From positions 930,001 through 994,000 of the forward strand of contig JAJQJQ010000045.1 in NCBI GenBank assembly GCA_028622995.1: a DNA stretch of 64,000 nucleotides. Direction: 5' to 3'. Numbering within the stretch: the stretch's first letter is position 1; the number at the start of each line of letters is the position of its first letter. A program made the position numbers and the translations under genes. Positions 10,504-20,626 of the stretch are shown here, one piece after another. Origin of the DNA: Panagrolaimus kolymaensis (lineage: Eukaryota; Nematoda; Chromadorea; Rhabditida; Panagrolaimidae). Under the pieces are notes generated by a model, which was given only the letters and a program-made list of their open reading frames with translations, did no database searches and was not told the DNA's origin.

Positions 10504-13500
10504 TTAATGATTATGATGAGAGAATTCTTTCAAAGCACTTTCATGTAATTCAATACCAGCTCGAATTGTATTTGTAAGAAGATCAAGAGCTTCCGGATTA
10601 TCCATCTCCATATCAACTTTGAGACGCATGTAGCTTTCAGTTCCAGATGGCCTAAAAATAAACAAAGCATTAACGCATGTAAGAAGGAGAAGACGAAAAA
10701 CATACCGTAAAAAGCCATGACAATCACCAAACATTTGAGAAAAATTCTTCAACGTATCTTCAAGGAAACTTTGCAAATATTTTGGACGTTGTAAAACTTC
10801 TTCGTTTAATGAATTGCTAGAGTAATTGAGAGGATTTGAAATCTGAAAAGGAAGGAAAATTAGTTTACGAACAAAGAAAAAAGCTAAACAACCACTTACA
10901 GGAAACTTTGCAAGCCTAGTTGGACATCTTCTAAACGTATTTTCAAGCCATTCCTTTGTTGACCATCCAATTTTATTAAGCATGAATTCAACAGCTCGAA
11001 TATTTGCAATACCATCACTGTTGTAACCTCAATCAGGTCAACAAATATTAATGTGGTCTTTATTGGAGCAACTGCTCAGCAAGGATGTTACATACATAAA
11101 AACAAAGTTAGAAAACAACAATGACAAAATATGAGAATGTGTGCCAGTCAGAATTACCATTCAGCCATCCACGGCACAATTCCATACGAGACCAGAGACA
11201 GCGGCACTTTGAATACTTCTGTGTGTGCAAGGCCACAACACTCTTCTTCCACCTATCTTTGAGTTGACGATCAATCTTCTTGTCTTGTTCTTAGCTTTCC
11301 ATAGCTTCTTCTTTAGCATGTCCATTTGATTCTTCAATTGGAGATCATACAATACGAGCTTCATCATGCGGTTTCCATAATTCCTTATCATTACCATGAC
11401 GAGCTTTCAATCCAGAAACTTCAGGTTCCATGTAGTTGAGCAGGAGAAATTCAACCAATTCCATTCGACTGTTCAGTATCACGACCATTCATTTCTTTAG
11501 CTTCTTCTTGAGCTTCTTTACCAAGTGATCGTATACGACGCCAGAATCCATACCAATTTACCAGAGGTTCTTCCATGAGGTTTCGACTTCCATGTCTTGG
11601 GCACATGTTCCATGTCCCTTTCCCCTCCTTTCTGAAGTTTTTCGGATTCCATTCCATGCAGCATTACCATACCCATGTGTTCAAGATCAAGAGATTTACA
11701 GCTGGTTTCACCAAGCGATCACGGCCAAATCGTAGACCGGATGATTGTTCGCTATCATCAAACGATTGTCTTTGAGCAAAAGACACAAACATCATGCTGA
11801 GTTTCCATCGATTCCATCGAGTAACACCACCAGCAAGATCATGCTTTTCTGGAGCTAAAGCGTAACTCATTTTGACTTTTCCAAGTTTGTTCCAAGCGAG
11901 CAAGTTGACCATACGAGTTGATTGACATGAAGGAGTTGGTTGATGATAGACACGAGCGAAAGTACCATACGAGCTTTGAGATGAACATATGACCATATTC
12001 GTCGGATAAGAAGTGATTCCAGTATGAAGAACTTGAAACGAGCATAACATACAACATACGAACTTTGAGATGAACATACGAGGATTTTGATACTGTCGAT
12101 TTTGAGATAAAGACCATATCAATTGCTTTCCAAGTTGAGTCCAGAGCTTCTTCTATCTTTCTCCAACAGCACCAGCAGCAAGTTCTCTTCTGCAGCTTCC
12201 TTCTTCTTTTTCTTTTGAATTGAGTTGGCGAGCGGTCTTTTCGGAGGATTTGAGTTGTTTGATCACGATCTCGTCACCACTTTGTTGTAACCTCAATCAG
12301 GTCAACAAATATTAATGTGGTCTTTATTGGAGCAACTGCTCAGCAAGGATGTTACATACATAAAAACAAAGTTAGAAAACAACAATGACAAAATATGAGA
12401 ATGTGTGCCAGTCAGAATTACCATTCAGCCATCCACGGCACAATTCCATACGAGACCAGAGACAGCGGCACTTTGAATACTTCTGTGTGTGCAAGGCCAC
12501 AACAATCACCAATGGCAGAGTTTGTAAGATGAAACAATGGAGCAAGAGAAGTCCTAAAAACAAAACATAAACAACCATACATAAAAGTAAAATAACCATA
12601 CTTCATTACGGTATCCTTAACACCATGGCGAAGAAGCAGGGAACCATGACCATTAGGTTCAAAATAAACAGCGATATCAGAAACTTCTGAACCTTTGATA
12701 AGTTTAGAAACACCAGTGCCAGTTTTAACACCACAGACGTATGGATAAGTTGTCGAAATCTTACGAAGAGCATTTGTTAATCCACTATTTGCATAACTTG
12801 TATGTACAGCGCCAATGGAGAATTCAGTGTTGTTTGGCATGGCCTGAAAACAAAAGTGTTAAAAAGTGGAACAAAAGAATTAATGGCAAAAGGTTTACTT
12901 TTTGAATGAAAGCAATGAACAGCAGAAGAAGATGATCACCATCAAAAATATGAAATCCATCGTTTTCGTCGAAGAATGAAATAACCATACGATCACAATC
13001 TCCATCAAGATGATATACACGAGTAAATGGTGAAAGAGTATCATATAAAATTCCATCTGGTACAGCACGAAGAGATTGAACATAATCAGCACCAGACTAA
13101 AAAACGATGATAAATAAGCAGAAATGTTTAGCCGAAATGTTCAAACCCTGCAATTGAGAAGTTTTGTATTCTTGTAATCAGCATTGTAAAGTTGTACCTT
13201 GATGTTTTTGCATCCATTGAAATACTTATCAACCCATAAAGCTCCAACACCATTAGTACAATCGACATGAACCGTTGATTCCACAGTCTAAAAAGGAAAT
13301 AAAGCTTTAGTTAGCAAATAAACAATGAAAAAACATACACTATCAAAGCCATGATTCAAGAGTTCAGCTAATGGATTATCATATTCAAAGTAATTGGCGA
13401 CATAATAATGATGAGTTGCAGTTGGCATAAAACCTAAAAAACCAAACGATTAATACAAGCAAAAGAAAATCATAAAATTAACCAGCTTTGAGAATCTCAA

Positions 13501-14014
13501 TATCCTTTGAAACACGACGAAAACCTTCTTCAAAGATTCGTTCAAGAGCTTCACCACTTTCACGAGTATCACGAGCAAGAATAACAATATTTCTTCGATG
13601 AGCATCTTCTTTCTTAGGTGGTGACATAACTTCATATCCAGCGGTTACAGAAGCATCCAAAAGTTCTTTCAAAAGTTTGAAGACATCATTACATGAGATA
13701 TTCTCGGTATCATTGGTCAAAATTGATTCTAGTAGTCCAGGAGATGATACAATTTGTTCGCATTCTTCTTCAGGCAAGTTGACAAAGTGTTCGAGAAATT
13801 CAATATGTTGATTTGGAAGAGATACCCCATTACGATAAACAATCTTGACTCCATTATCAGCTGGAGGATTGTGAGATGCAGTAAACATGACACCATAAGC
13901 TTCTGGAGAATACATATTCACGATCATAGCCATTGCAGAACCAAGACGTTGAACCACTTTCGGTAATAGTGTAGCTTCATAACGGAATCCTGCAGTACCA
14001 TATTTGTAAATCAT
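10504..14014 (-). CDS. PGM3: Phosphoacetylglucosamine mutase, exon 6 split by an LTR element
   Basis: Eight exons join in phase: 14014-13483, 13433-13339, 13287-13147, 13096-12899, 12843-12602, 12553-12505 plus 11013-10900 (one exon, broken by the insertion), 10842-10706 and 10651-10504. Without the insert this gives 551 residues, close to the usual ~540. The enzyme interconverts GlcNAc-6-P and GlcNAc-1-P on the way to UDP-GlcNAc, in the cytosol. Visible motifs are YGTAGFR near the N-terminus, the catalytic serine loop TASHNP, the metal-binding DGDCDR, YFEPNGHGS for sugar binding, and FRPSGTES for phosphate binding. The start ATG sits eight bases after TTTTCAG, as for a trans-spliced mRNA, leaving the N-terminus about 20 residues shorter than in mammals. 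The insertion lies in the codons for IGDGIAN and brings in-frame stops, so this allele should not encode a full enzyme unless the insert is removed from the RNA. Confidence 0.9.
11019..11240 (-). repeat. 3' LTR (relative to element sense)
   Basis: 222-bp LTR identical by eye to 12283-12504, with TG...CA-type ends. Confidence 0.92.
11241..11254 (-). other. Polypurine tract of the LTR element
   Basis: AGGTGGAAGAAGAG on the minus strand, immediately before the 3' LTR, as needed for plus-strand DNA priming. It supports the minus-strand orientation. Confidence 0.65.
12261..12279 (-). other. Candidate primer-binding site of the LTR element
   Basis: Minus-strand TGGTGACGAGATCGTGATC, three bases from the 5' LTR. 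Its complement ends CTCGTCACCA, as expected for a tRNA 3' end. A serine tRNA is a possible primer, but I could not match it to a specific tRNA of this genome. Confidence 0.6.
12283..12504 (-). repeat. 5' LTR (relative to element sense)
   Basis: 222-bp LTR, first in the minus-strand sense direction, directly followed by the candidate primer-binding site. Confidence 0.92.
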
Positions 14015-14581
14015 TTTGAATCCTGAAAATGAAAGAAGTGTAATAATAGATGAAAAATATGACAACGATGAAGTAAATAAAGAGTTAATATGAGACAACG
14101 AAGGTTATGCATCAGCAACAAAAAGCATCAATTTTAAATGCTGCAAATTTAGGAGTAAGTATCGTTAAGGCCAACAGAAGTTTTTAGATTATAATACAAA
14201 AACTAAGAAGAGTTTCAATTTGATGTTCGAACTAACAATAAGTCGTTTGTTTATTCATTTATGGAGGGATTAAACTACAAAGGTTTTAGAAAAATGACAA
14301 CAAAAATACAGCTTTTGTTCAAAAAAATTTCGAGGAAGTGAAAAGTGTAACATTAAAATCGAAGAATAGGGCAAACGAAACAGATTTTGGTTTATTTAAT
14401 CATATATCAAAGCTATGTTAGTATTTTTCCATGTCAGATATGTAAACGTGGAAATAAACCAAAATGGGATTTGAAGTGAAAAGAGACAAAATTTTTATTG
14501 AACAATACAAAGCAAATACAATTTAAAGAATGTTACATAGAATGAAACAAACAACAACAAAAAAAACAGATTGATAACATT
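14015..14581. other. Intergenic between PGM3 and the small gene at 14.6-15.1 kb
   Basis: Contains the TTTTCAG acceptor just upstream of the PGM3 start codon (about 14023). I could not find a convincing upstream coding exon for PGM3. Nothing else recognised. Confidence 0.5.
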
Positions 14582-15078
14582 TTAGAATTTGAGGACAGTT
14601 CCATTGAGAGAGAAAATAGGTTCATCTGGAAGAGGTAATCTTGGAGGCTTTGGTTTGACGATGATTTCTGTACCAGGTTCAGGTTCATCTGAAAAAGAGA
14701 AACGATAATGACATAAAGAAAAATCAAGCAAAAAGTTGTTCTTACTTTTGTCGTAGTTGATAGCAAGAAAATCACGAAGTTTCATATCACCATTGAATCC
14801 CTGAAAAACAGATAGTTAAGACATATTCCAAAGGCTTTAAAACTTGCATTAAAAGCTTCTTTCACATTCTTCAAACATTCACCATATATTTTTGGTTTCA
14901 ATCTTTTTAACAACGAATCCAATTCAGCATCACGTTTGGTTTCTAAAAAACAAGCACAAAGTTTAAAATTTGAAGGAAAAAAGAGATAAAAGTAAAACTT
15001 ACTAGTTTCTTTAACTTTTTGAAGATAATTAACAAATTCTTCAGCTACTTCACCTTTGACTTTGATAGATTTAACCAT
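14582..15078 (-). CDS. Small protein of unknown function, 110 residues, with a GC-AG intron
   Basis: Four exons join in phase: 15078-15003, 14942-14848, 14800-14746 and 14688-14582. The protein starts MVKSIKVKGEVAEEFVNYLQ, continues with a Lys/Arg/Glu-rich helical stretch (AELDSLLKRLKPKIYGECL), then GDMKLRDFLAINYDK and a Pro-rich tail (KPKPPRLPLPDEP) ending TVLKF. The second intron has the donor GCAAGT rather than GTAAGT; using it is the only way to join the flanking exons in frame. There is no signal peptide or membrane segment, so the protein is probably cytosolic or nuclear. I do not recognise the family. Confidence 0.7.
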
Positions 15079-17057
15079 GTTGATATTTAGAAAAATTTGA
15101 TGACGACAAAAGTTGCGTGGATCAAAAACAAAAACTTCGATGACGAGCAAAAAAAAAATTTGATTGAAGAATTGGAATCGAAAAAACTTCAAAAAAAAGT
15201 TTTCATCGAATTTCTGTTTTTGCGCTTTTCCAATCCTTTCTTTTCAAGAGTTAGGGTGCTTCCAAAAAAATGGATGAATGGATGAAGAAAAAATGTTTGC
15301 AACAAACGCGTTTGATTGATTTACTAAATATTTTTTTTGTATAAAGTTTTTTTACTTTCTTGGATTGATTATTTAGACCAACAACAATAAAAGCGTTCAA
15401 TTTTGATATTTGTCAACCATAATCAACAGTTTTTATCCTTATTATTAAAAAAAGCGGCTCAATATGAGTTCGATGAAAAGGATGATGGGGCATCTTTCCT
15501 TTATTGGATCCATACAGCAACAAGAATGTGCTTACAATTTTATTTTTAGTGAATTAATAATAGGTTTTGTTTTTTACTTTACATAAAAAAAACAACATTA
15601 TTATATGTATGCTTGACATTCTCTAAGGTCAAAAATACGGATAAAATAGGCTCAGATGAGTTGGGCCATTTTTATCTGAAAGTTTTGCTTCCAAGATCTG
15701 TTTTTAAAATTGATGATGAATAAAGTCAATCAACCATAAAATTTTAATGCTAATGGAAAGGAAGGCAATATCGATAAGCCATTATTACAAACAAATTAGA
15801 TGCTTCTTACAAATTTAGTTAAAGAACATAAGACTCTTCTTAAATTGCAATATTCTTAAAAATGTGAATTATGTATTCATGATTGCATTGGGAATTCTTT
15901 AACCTTTCCTTTTTTATGTGACCTCAACAAGATAAAGTTTTGCGTTGTCTTTAACAAAATTTGTTGGTAATACCACTTTTCTTGGTGTAAAAAAATTATC
16001 TAATAAAAGCAACAATTCCATATTTTTGTTGAGATGCCATCAAACAACATCCATCGACGACGACAATGATAAAGCTTTAGAAATCAAACTTGATATATCA
16101 AATAAAAATTTGGGGTAAATCTTTTATTCATTTTTTCTAAATCCAATAATAAACTTTTTTGGATTTGATTTCCAACTAAATAAATAAATCCTTTGTTAAT
16201 GACTTTTTTTTATTATCTCACCAGTGAACAGATTCACCACCTCTAACACATCAAACTTAAGGACCATATCATAATGTCGTTGTTCAATCTCTTAATCAAT
16301 TTTAGTAATAAAAAGAAAAGAAAAAGAAAGCTTTTTTACATAGTAAACTTAAGCTTTCAAGCAATATCCTATCCAAAGCAATAAAAATGGCGAGAGAGAA
16401 ATAAATGAGTAAATAAAAGTAAAGTATGTTTTTATTATTTGTAAACAAACAACAGTTCCATTAATCGAATTTTTTTGTTTTGATGTTTATCAATCGTAGC
16501 AACAAAGCAACAACTTCAGCAAATGCCGGAAAACTTATGTTAGCAACTTCAGAAAATGGCAAGGGAATTTGAAATACATGTTAATCTTACAAAGAAATTT
16601 ATAGTATTTTCGAGCGCGCTAGCAGCAGCAGCGAAAATCAGCGAAGCTGAATCTTTGGAGATTTTGAAAGAAAAAAGACTTTTTGTTTTGCTGCTGCTTT
16701 TTTGCTTCAAGTTAGAAAAGAGAGGAGATTTTTTTCAATTGATAGAAAAAAAATGCGCGTATTTTATTTTTTGTAAAGGACAACATTCGAATTGCTTTTT
16801 TAAATATTTTCTTTCCGACATTAACGATTTCTTTGTTTACCACTGCCTTTTCCCTCCATTTTTTTTGTTGTTGACTTTTTTATCATCCTAGTTTCATTAT
16901 TGCCGTTTCTGTTACTTATATTCCTTATAAAAATGCTTTAAAACGCTAAAATTTTACTTGAAAATAACTCTAACTTTCGCGTTCGTGTTCTTTGATTACG
17001 TATTAGACTTCGAATATAACTAATCCTTTGTTTTTTTTAGGTTTGAAATCTTCAATC
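15079..17057. other. Intergenic, no gene recognised
   Basis: About 2 kb. A 111-codon plus-strand frame at 16556-16891 becomes Phe/Lys-rich and is not supported. A TTTTTTTTAG acceptor ends at 17040, 17 bases before the next start codon, and suits a spliced leader or a 5' UTR intron. Confidence 0.55.
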
Positions 17058-17771
17058 ATGGTACCTGCACCTAAAAAAGCTCCTCGTGGTCGTGTTGTTA
17101 CTAAGAAGCCAAATCCACCTCCTGTTGAAGTTGAAAAAGAAGACGAAGCTGAAGAACAACAACAACCTTCTCCAACTAAGAAAGATCTTGGTCGTGGTAC
17201 TGATAATAAAGAAAATTTAGAAGAACCTACATCTAAGAAAACTCGTGGTCGTAAGAAGCAAAGTCCTCCTCCAGGTGAAGATGGTGAAGACGATGAAGCT
17301 GAAGAACAACAGAAACCAGCTAAGAAAGGTCGCGGTGCCACTAAGAAGCCAAATCCTCCTCCTGTTGAAGATGAAGAAGAAGCGACTGAAGAACCGAAAC
17401 AACCTAAGAAAGGTCATGGTGCCACGAAGAAGCAAAATCCTCCTCCAGTTGAAGTTGAAGAAGAAAACGAGGCTGAAGAACAACAACCACCTAAGAAAGC
17501 TAATGGTGCCACTAAGAAGCAAAGTCCTCCTCCAGTTGAAGATGGTGATGAAAAAGAGGCTGAAGAACAAAAGAAAGCACCTAAGAAAGGTCGTCGTGCC
17601 ATTAAGAAGCCAAATACTCCTCCTGTTGAAGATGAAGAAGAAGAGGCTGAAGAACTACAACAAACATCTCCACCTAAGAAAGATCTTGGTCGTGGTACTA
17701 CTAATAAAGAAAATTTGGAAGAACCTGCACCTAAGAAAGCTCGAGCTGGCCGTCCAAAAGCAAAGCAATAA
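17058..17771 (+). CDS. Tandem-repeat acidic/basic protein, possibly chromatin-associated
   Basis: Single coding exon, 237 residues, starting at the ATG 17 bases after an acceptor site. It consists of roughly seven imperfect units of about 28-32 residues. Each unit has a basic patch (KKGRGATKK type), the constant NPPPVE or SPPPVE, and an acidic run (EDEEEAEEQQ type). The outer units share DLGRGTxNKENLEEP. Basic RGR/KGR elements resemble AT-hook or HMG-like minor-groove motifs, so a nuclear role is plausible but unproven. There are no globular-domain signatures and no signal peptide. Unit-to-unit DNA similarity suggests expansion by unequal crossing-over. Confidence 0.75.
   Translation: MVPAPKKAPRGRVVTKKPNPPPVEVEKEDEAEEQQQPSPTKKDLGRGTDNKENLEEPTSKKTRGRKKQSPPPGEDGEDDEAEEQQKPAKKGRGATKKPNPPPVEDEEEATEEPKQPKKGHGATKKQNPPPVEVEEENEAEEQQPPKKANGATKKQSPPPVEDGDEKEAEEQKKAPKKGRRAIKKPNTPPVEDEEEEAEELQQTSPPKKDLGRGTTNKENLEEPAPKKARAGRPKAKQ
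17230..17690 (+). repeat. Imperfect ~90-bp tandem repeats in coding DNA
   Basis: Repeated AAGAAAGGTCG...AAGAAGC..AATCCTCCTCC...GAAGAAGAA units encode the KKGR-NPPPVE-acidic modules of the gene at 17058. Confidence 0.75.
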
Positions 17772-18288
17772 ATTCCATTTCTTTGTTAATTTTTTTTCTG
17801 TTAATATTCTTGTGTGTTTCGTTTCTTTGTATCTTTGTGAATTTTTGAAAATAAATATTTATGTTTAACAAAACTTTTTCTTTATCGTTACAGAGGTTAT
17901 TAATAAGGAAAAAATACTTTGATCGAAGCAGACTTATAACCATTTCGATAATTTCTTTATTGACAGCAAAATAAACTACTTATGTAAAGGGAAAACAAAA
18001 ATTGCAAACGGATATGATTTTTGAGCGATGAAAAAAAAGAAGAGACAGAGAAGATAAGTTTCAATTACATTTATTTATATTAGAAATCAAAATAAGAAAA
18101 GTGAGACCATTTAAAGAGATAGACGACAATAAACAACCGGTACAAACTCCCAAAATAATTTTTACAAAATAAACCTAATAATATAATAATCCTAAATTGT
18201 GAATAAGAAAGCTATTATTGATGAATAAAAGAAATCCAGCAAGCAAGAACAACAGCAATGAAGCAAGCATCCACAGCCATTTTTTGGT
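17772..18288. other. Convergent 3' UTR region
   Basis: Lies between the repeat-protein gene and the SLC10-type gene. AATAAA is present near 17855. No gene seen. Confidence 0.5.
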
Positions 18289-20626
18289 TTATTCAGGAAT
18301 AACACCTGGTATTAGTACTTGTTCAAGCATTTCTTCCATATATTTCACTTTTTCTTCTTCTGTTAATGATTCTTCTGATGATGATACATTTGGTTGATTG
18401 GCGGATGATGATGGAAGGCGAATGAGTGGTTGATTACATCCATCTTGAACTTTAGTTGAAAGTGAAGTTGTTGGTGATTTGATTGTGAAAGGCTAAAAAG
18501 CATAAAAACGTAAGTAAGAAACCAAAAAAATAGGGCAAGGAAAAGATACAATAAAAGCTAAAGCTTGTTGTTGTTACATTAACCAAAAAGCAAATCTCCT
18601 GGAAAAAAAAGGGAGATATGGTAGTTTGACAAGTTTTAGCTTTTATCATATTCAAAGAAAAGAAATAAGGGATAGTTAAGTGCTAACCGTTGAAGTTTTA
18701 TTATTGAAAGCAACAATTTGGTTTGGATGTTCTTTTTCGAGATCGATTGATGAAGTATTACGATTTTTGATAAATTTGATGAAAACATGAACTCCATAAC
18801 CAAGAAGAAGAGGAAATGGCGTAAAACATGCAACAATGACAGGAATCAAAGCACTGATATCAGCATCGGGTTGTTGGAATGAAAACTGAAAAATGCAATG
18901 TATTATCGAAATGACTCTTTGATAACGATTCAAACGTTTACCTTTAACAACATTATTGCAATCCCAGTATTTTGTACACCAGTTTCAATAGCAATTGCAG
19001 TAACATTTGCAGGTTTTTGTCCCAACATTAGAGCAGAGAAACAACCAAACATAAATCCACACCATGGAAGTAAGAAACCAGCTAACAATGCAGGCCATGT
19101 AAGAAGTTTAAACATATAAAGATTTGATAAAGTTCCAAATGTGATAACAAAGACGAGAACAAAAATGATGAATGGACGAAGAACCTTTCGAGCTTTTGCA
19201 GCAATGTTTGGCCAGAATTTAGCTATACCAACTCCAATTAACAGCGGAATAATAAGAACAACCAATCCAGTGACGATGTTGCGATATGGAACTTTGACAT
19301 TAACATTGGTAAGACCTTGAAGGAATTTATGGCCGAGAAGATTCATCCATAATGGAATAAAGGCTGAAAAAAGAAGAAAGAATTAGATATAAAGGTGATT
19401 TTCGAGAAAGTTAGAAAGCAAAATTGTAATGACAAACACCAGCAATATTGCCTCATAAAACTAAAAGAAACTTACCAATGGATGCAATAGTACTTAAAAA
19501 TGTCATTGTAATCGACAAATTGACATTTCCTTCCAATAATAAAGTCCAAAAATTACTTGCTCCACCACCAGGAGAACATCCAGTAACAAAGAGACCAAGT
19601 GCAAACGAATTCAATCCTCGAGGAAGTAAAACCATATGAGATATAGTATAAGCAATTAATGGCATTAAAAGGAATTGTGTAAAGCATCCTATCAATGGAG
19701 CCATAGGCTGTTTGATAGTTGATAATACAGCAACCAAATTAATTTCACACCCCATAAGAATATTTGCTATGGTTATCAATATGATCAAAGTTGAAACGAA
19801 GATTTTTGTCATAAGCGAATCTCCTTCTTCACGTTTCACCCATAAATCCATTCGTGCTGCACCTTGAATTGGTTTTAACATGGTACCAAAATCTTGATTA
19901 TCTTCTTCCAGTTCAAGAAGCTCAAAATCAGCTGATGATTCTCCAACGGATGTTAAACGAACTTGAAGAGCTGTTTTTCCCATAGAAAGAGCATCCACAT
20001 TTGTTTGAAACTGAAAAGGAGAGGTTAAAAAGATGATGAAAAAGCACACAGAAGCAAAGGAATAAATCAATCTCAATGAAAATCACAAAAAAGGAGTTCA
20101 TGATTTTGGTGATCACAGAATTGGAAGAGTATCGCTAGTCTCAATTAAAGCTCATAAAGCTAGACAGAGTAATTTTTCTTCCAAAAGATGGCCTTCTTGA
20201 CTCGATGCTCCAGTACTTACTTCATAAACCAAAGTTCCATTAATATCAGTAAAATTCGAAGTGTTTAGTAGTAAATTAGATTTGTCAGTTGCTGCAATGC
20301 CATCGTGTAATGTCCTAAAACCAACATCAAGTTTATTCATTCACAGTTTTCAAAATAACAACTTACTTTAACGACAATTTTAAAGGTTTATCATAATATT
20401 CGCTTGATTGAAATTCATTTTTATCAAAATTAACTTTAACATTGATTGAAGCATTGTGTCCTTCAACAAGATCATGAACATATGAAGGATAAAATTGAAT
20501 TCTGGTTAAATCATGAACACTTCCAGCAGCAGTTAAACAAAAATGCAGGAATAATGTAAGCAGCCATAAAATTGGACATTTGATATTTGATATTGATGAA
20601 TTCGCTGTCGTCGTGTTGCAAACCAT
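18289..20626 (-). CDS. SLC10 (bile acid:Na+ symporter) family transporter
   Basis: Six exons join in phase: 20626-20367, 20314-20221, 20010-19476, 19363-18942, 18885-18688 and 18492-18289, giving about 570 residues. An N-terminal hydrophobic segment (ILWLLTLFLHFCLTAA) leads into an extracellular domain of about 170 residues with Asn-X-Ser/Thr sites, then multiple membrane helices. Family signatures are GLFVTGCSPGGGASNFWT and ETGVQNTGIAIMLL, the conserved regions tied to sodium and substrate binding in this family. The layout resembles the SLC10A3-type branch. It is likely a plasma- or inner-membrane Na+-coupled organic anion carrier; the substrate is unknown. The start follows GTGTTTCAG by 33 bases. 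The C-terminal tail is Ser/Glu-rich and cytosolic in character. The last intron (about 195 nt) might hide a micro-exon. Confidence 0.85.

Larger units (their letters stand above)
11019..12504 (-). mobile_element. Complete non-autonomous LTR retrotransposon inside PGM3
   Basis: The element is 1,486 bp, bounded by two 222-bp direct repeats that look identical by eye, begin TGTTG and end CAACA. It is flanked by the 5-bp target duplication ATCAC (11014-11018 and 12505-12509). Read on the minus strand, a candidate primer-binding site beginning TGG lies three bases inside the 5' LTR, and a purine tract (AGGTGGAAGAAGAG) abuts the 3' LTR, so the element is in the same orientation as PGM3. The internal region is only about 1,040 bp. 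It holds short open frames with coding-like composition but no recognisable protease, reverse transcriptase, RNase H or integrase, so it needs a helper element. Identical LTRs imply a very recent insertion. Confidence 0.92.

Noticed and set aside
11014..12509. The possibility that the LTR element is simply a spliced intron of PGM3.
   Set aside because: GTGATT and ACAACAG lie at its borders and could act as splice sites, but that join shifts the frame. The LTRs, target duplication, primer site and purine tract are those of a retroelement.
11575..12570. Host genes within the insert in the middle of PGM3.
   Set aside because: All frames here lie inside the LTR element and none shows a recognisable host domain.
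16556..16891. A 111-codon plus-strand frame.
   Set aside because: After a plausible start it becomes Phe/Leu/Lys-rich from T and A runs, has no splice context and no recognisable similarity.
17003..17602. Opposite-strand and alternate-frame open reading frames over the repeat-protein gene.
   Set aside because: They are shadows of the repetitive plus-strand coding sequence.
18560..18640. A 15-nt micro-exon in the last intron of the SLC10-type gene.
   Set aside because: A TTTTCCAG/GAGATTTGC...GTTAAT arrangement exists, but the outer exons already join in phase, so nothing requires it.
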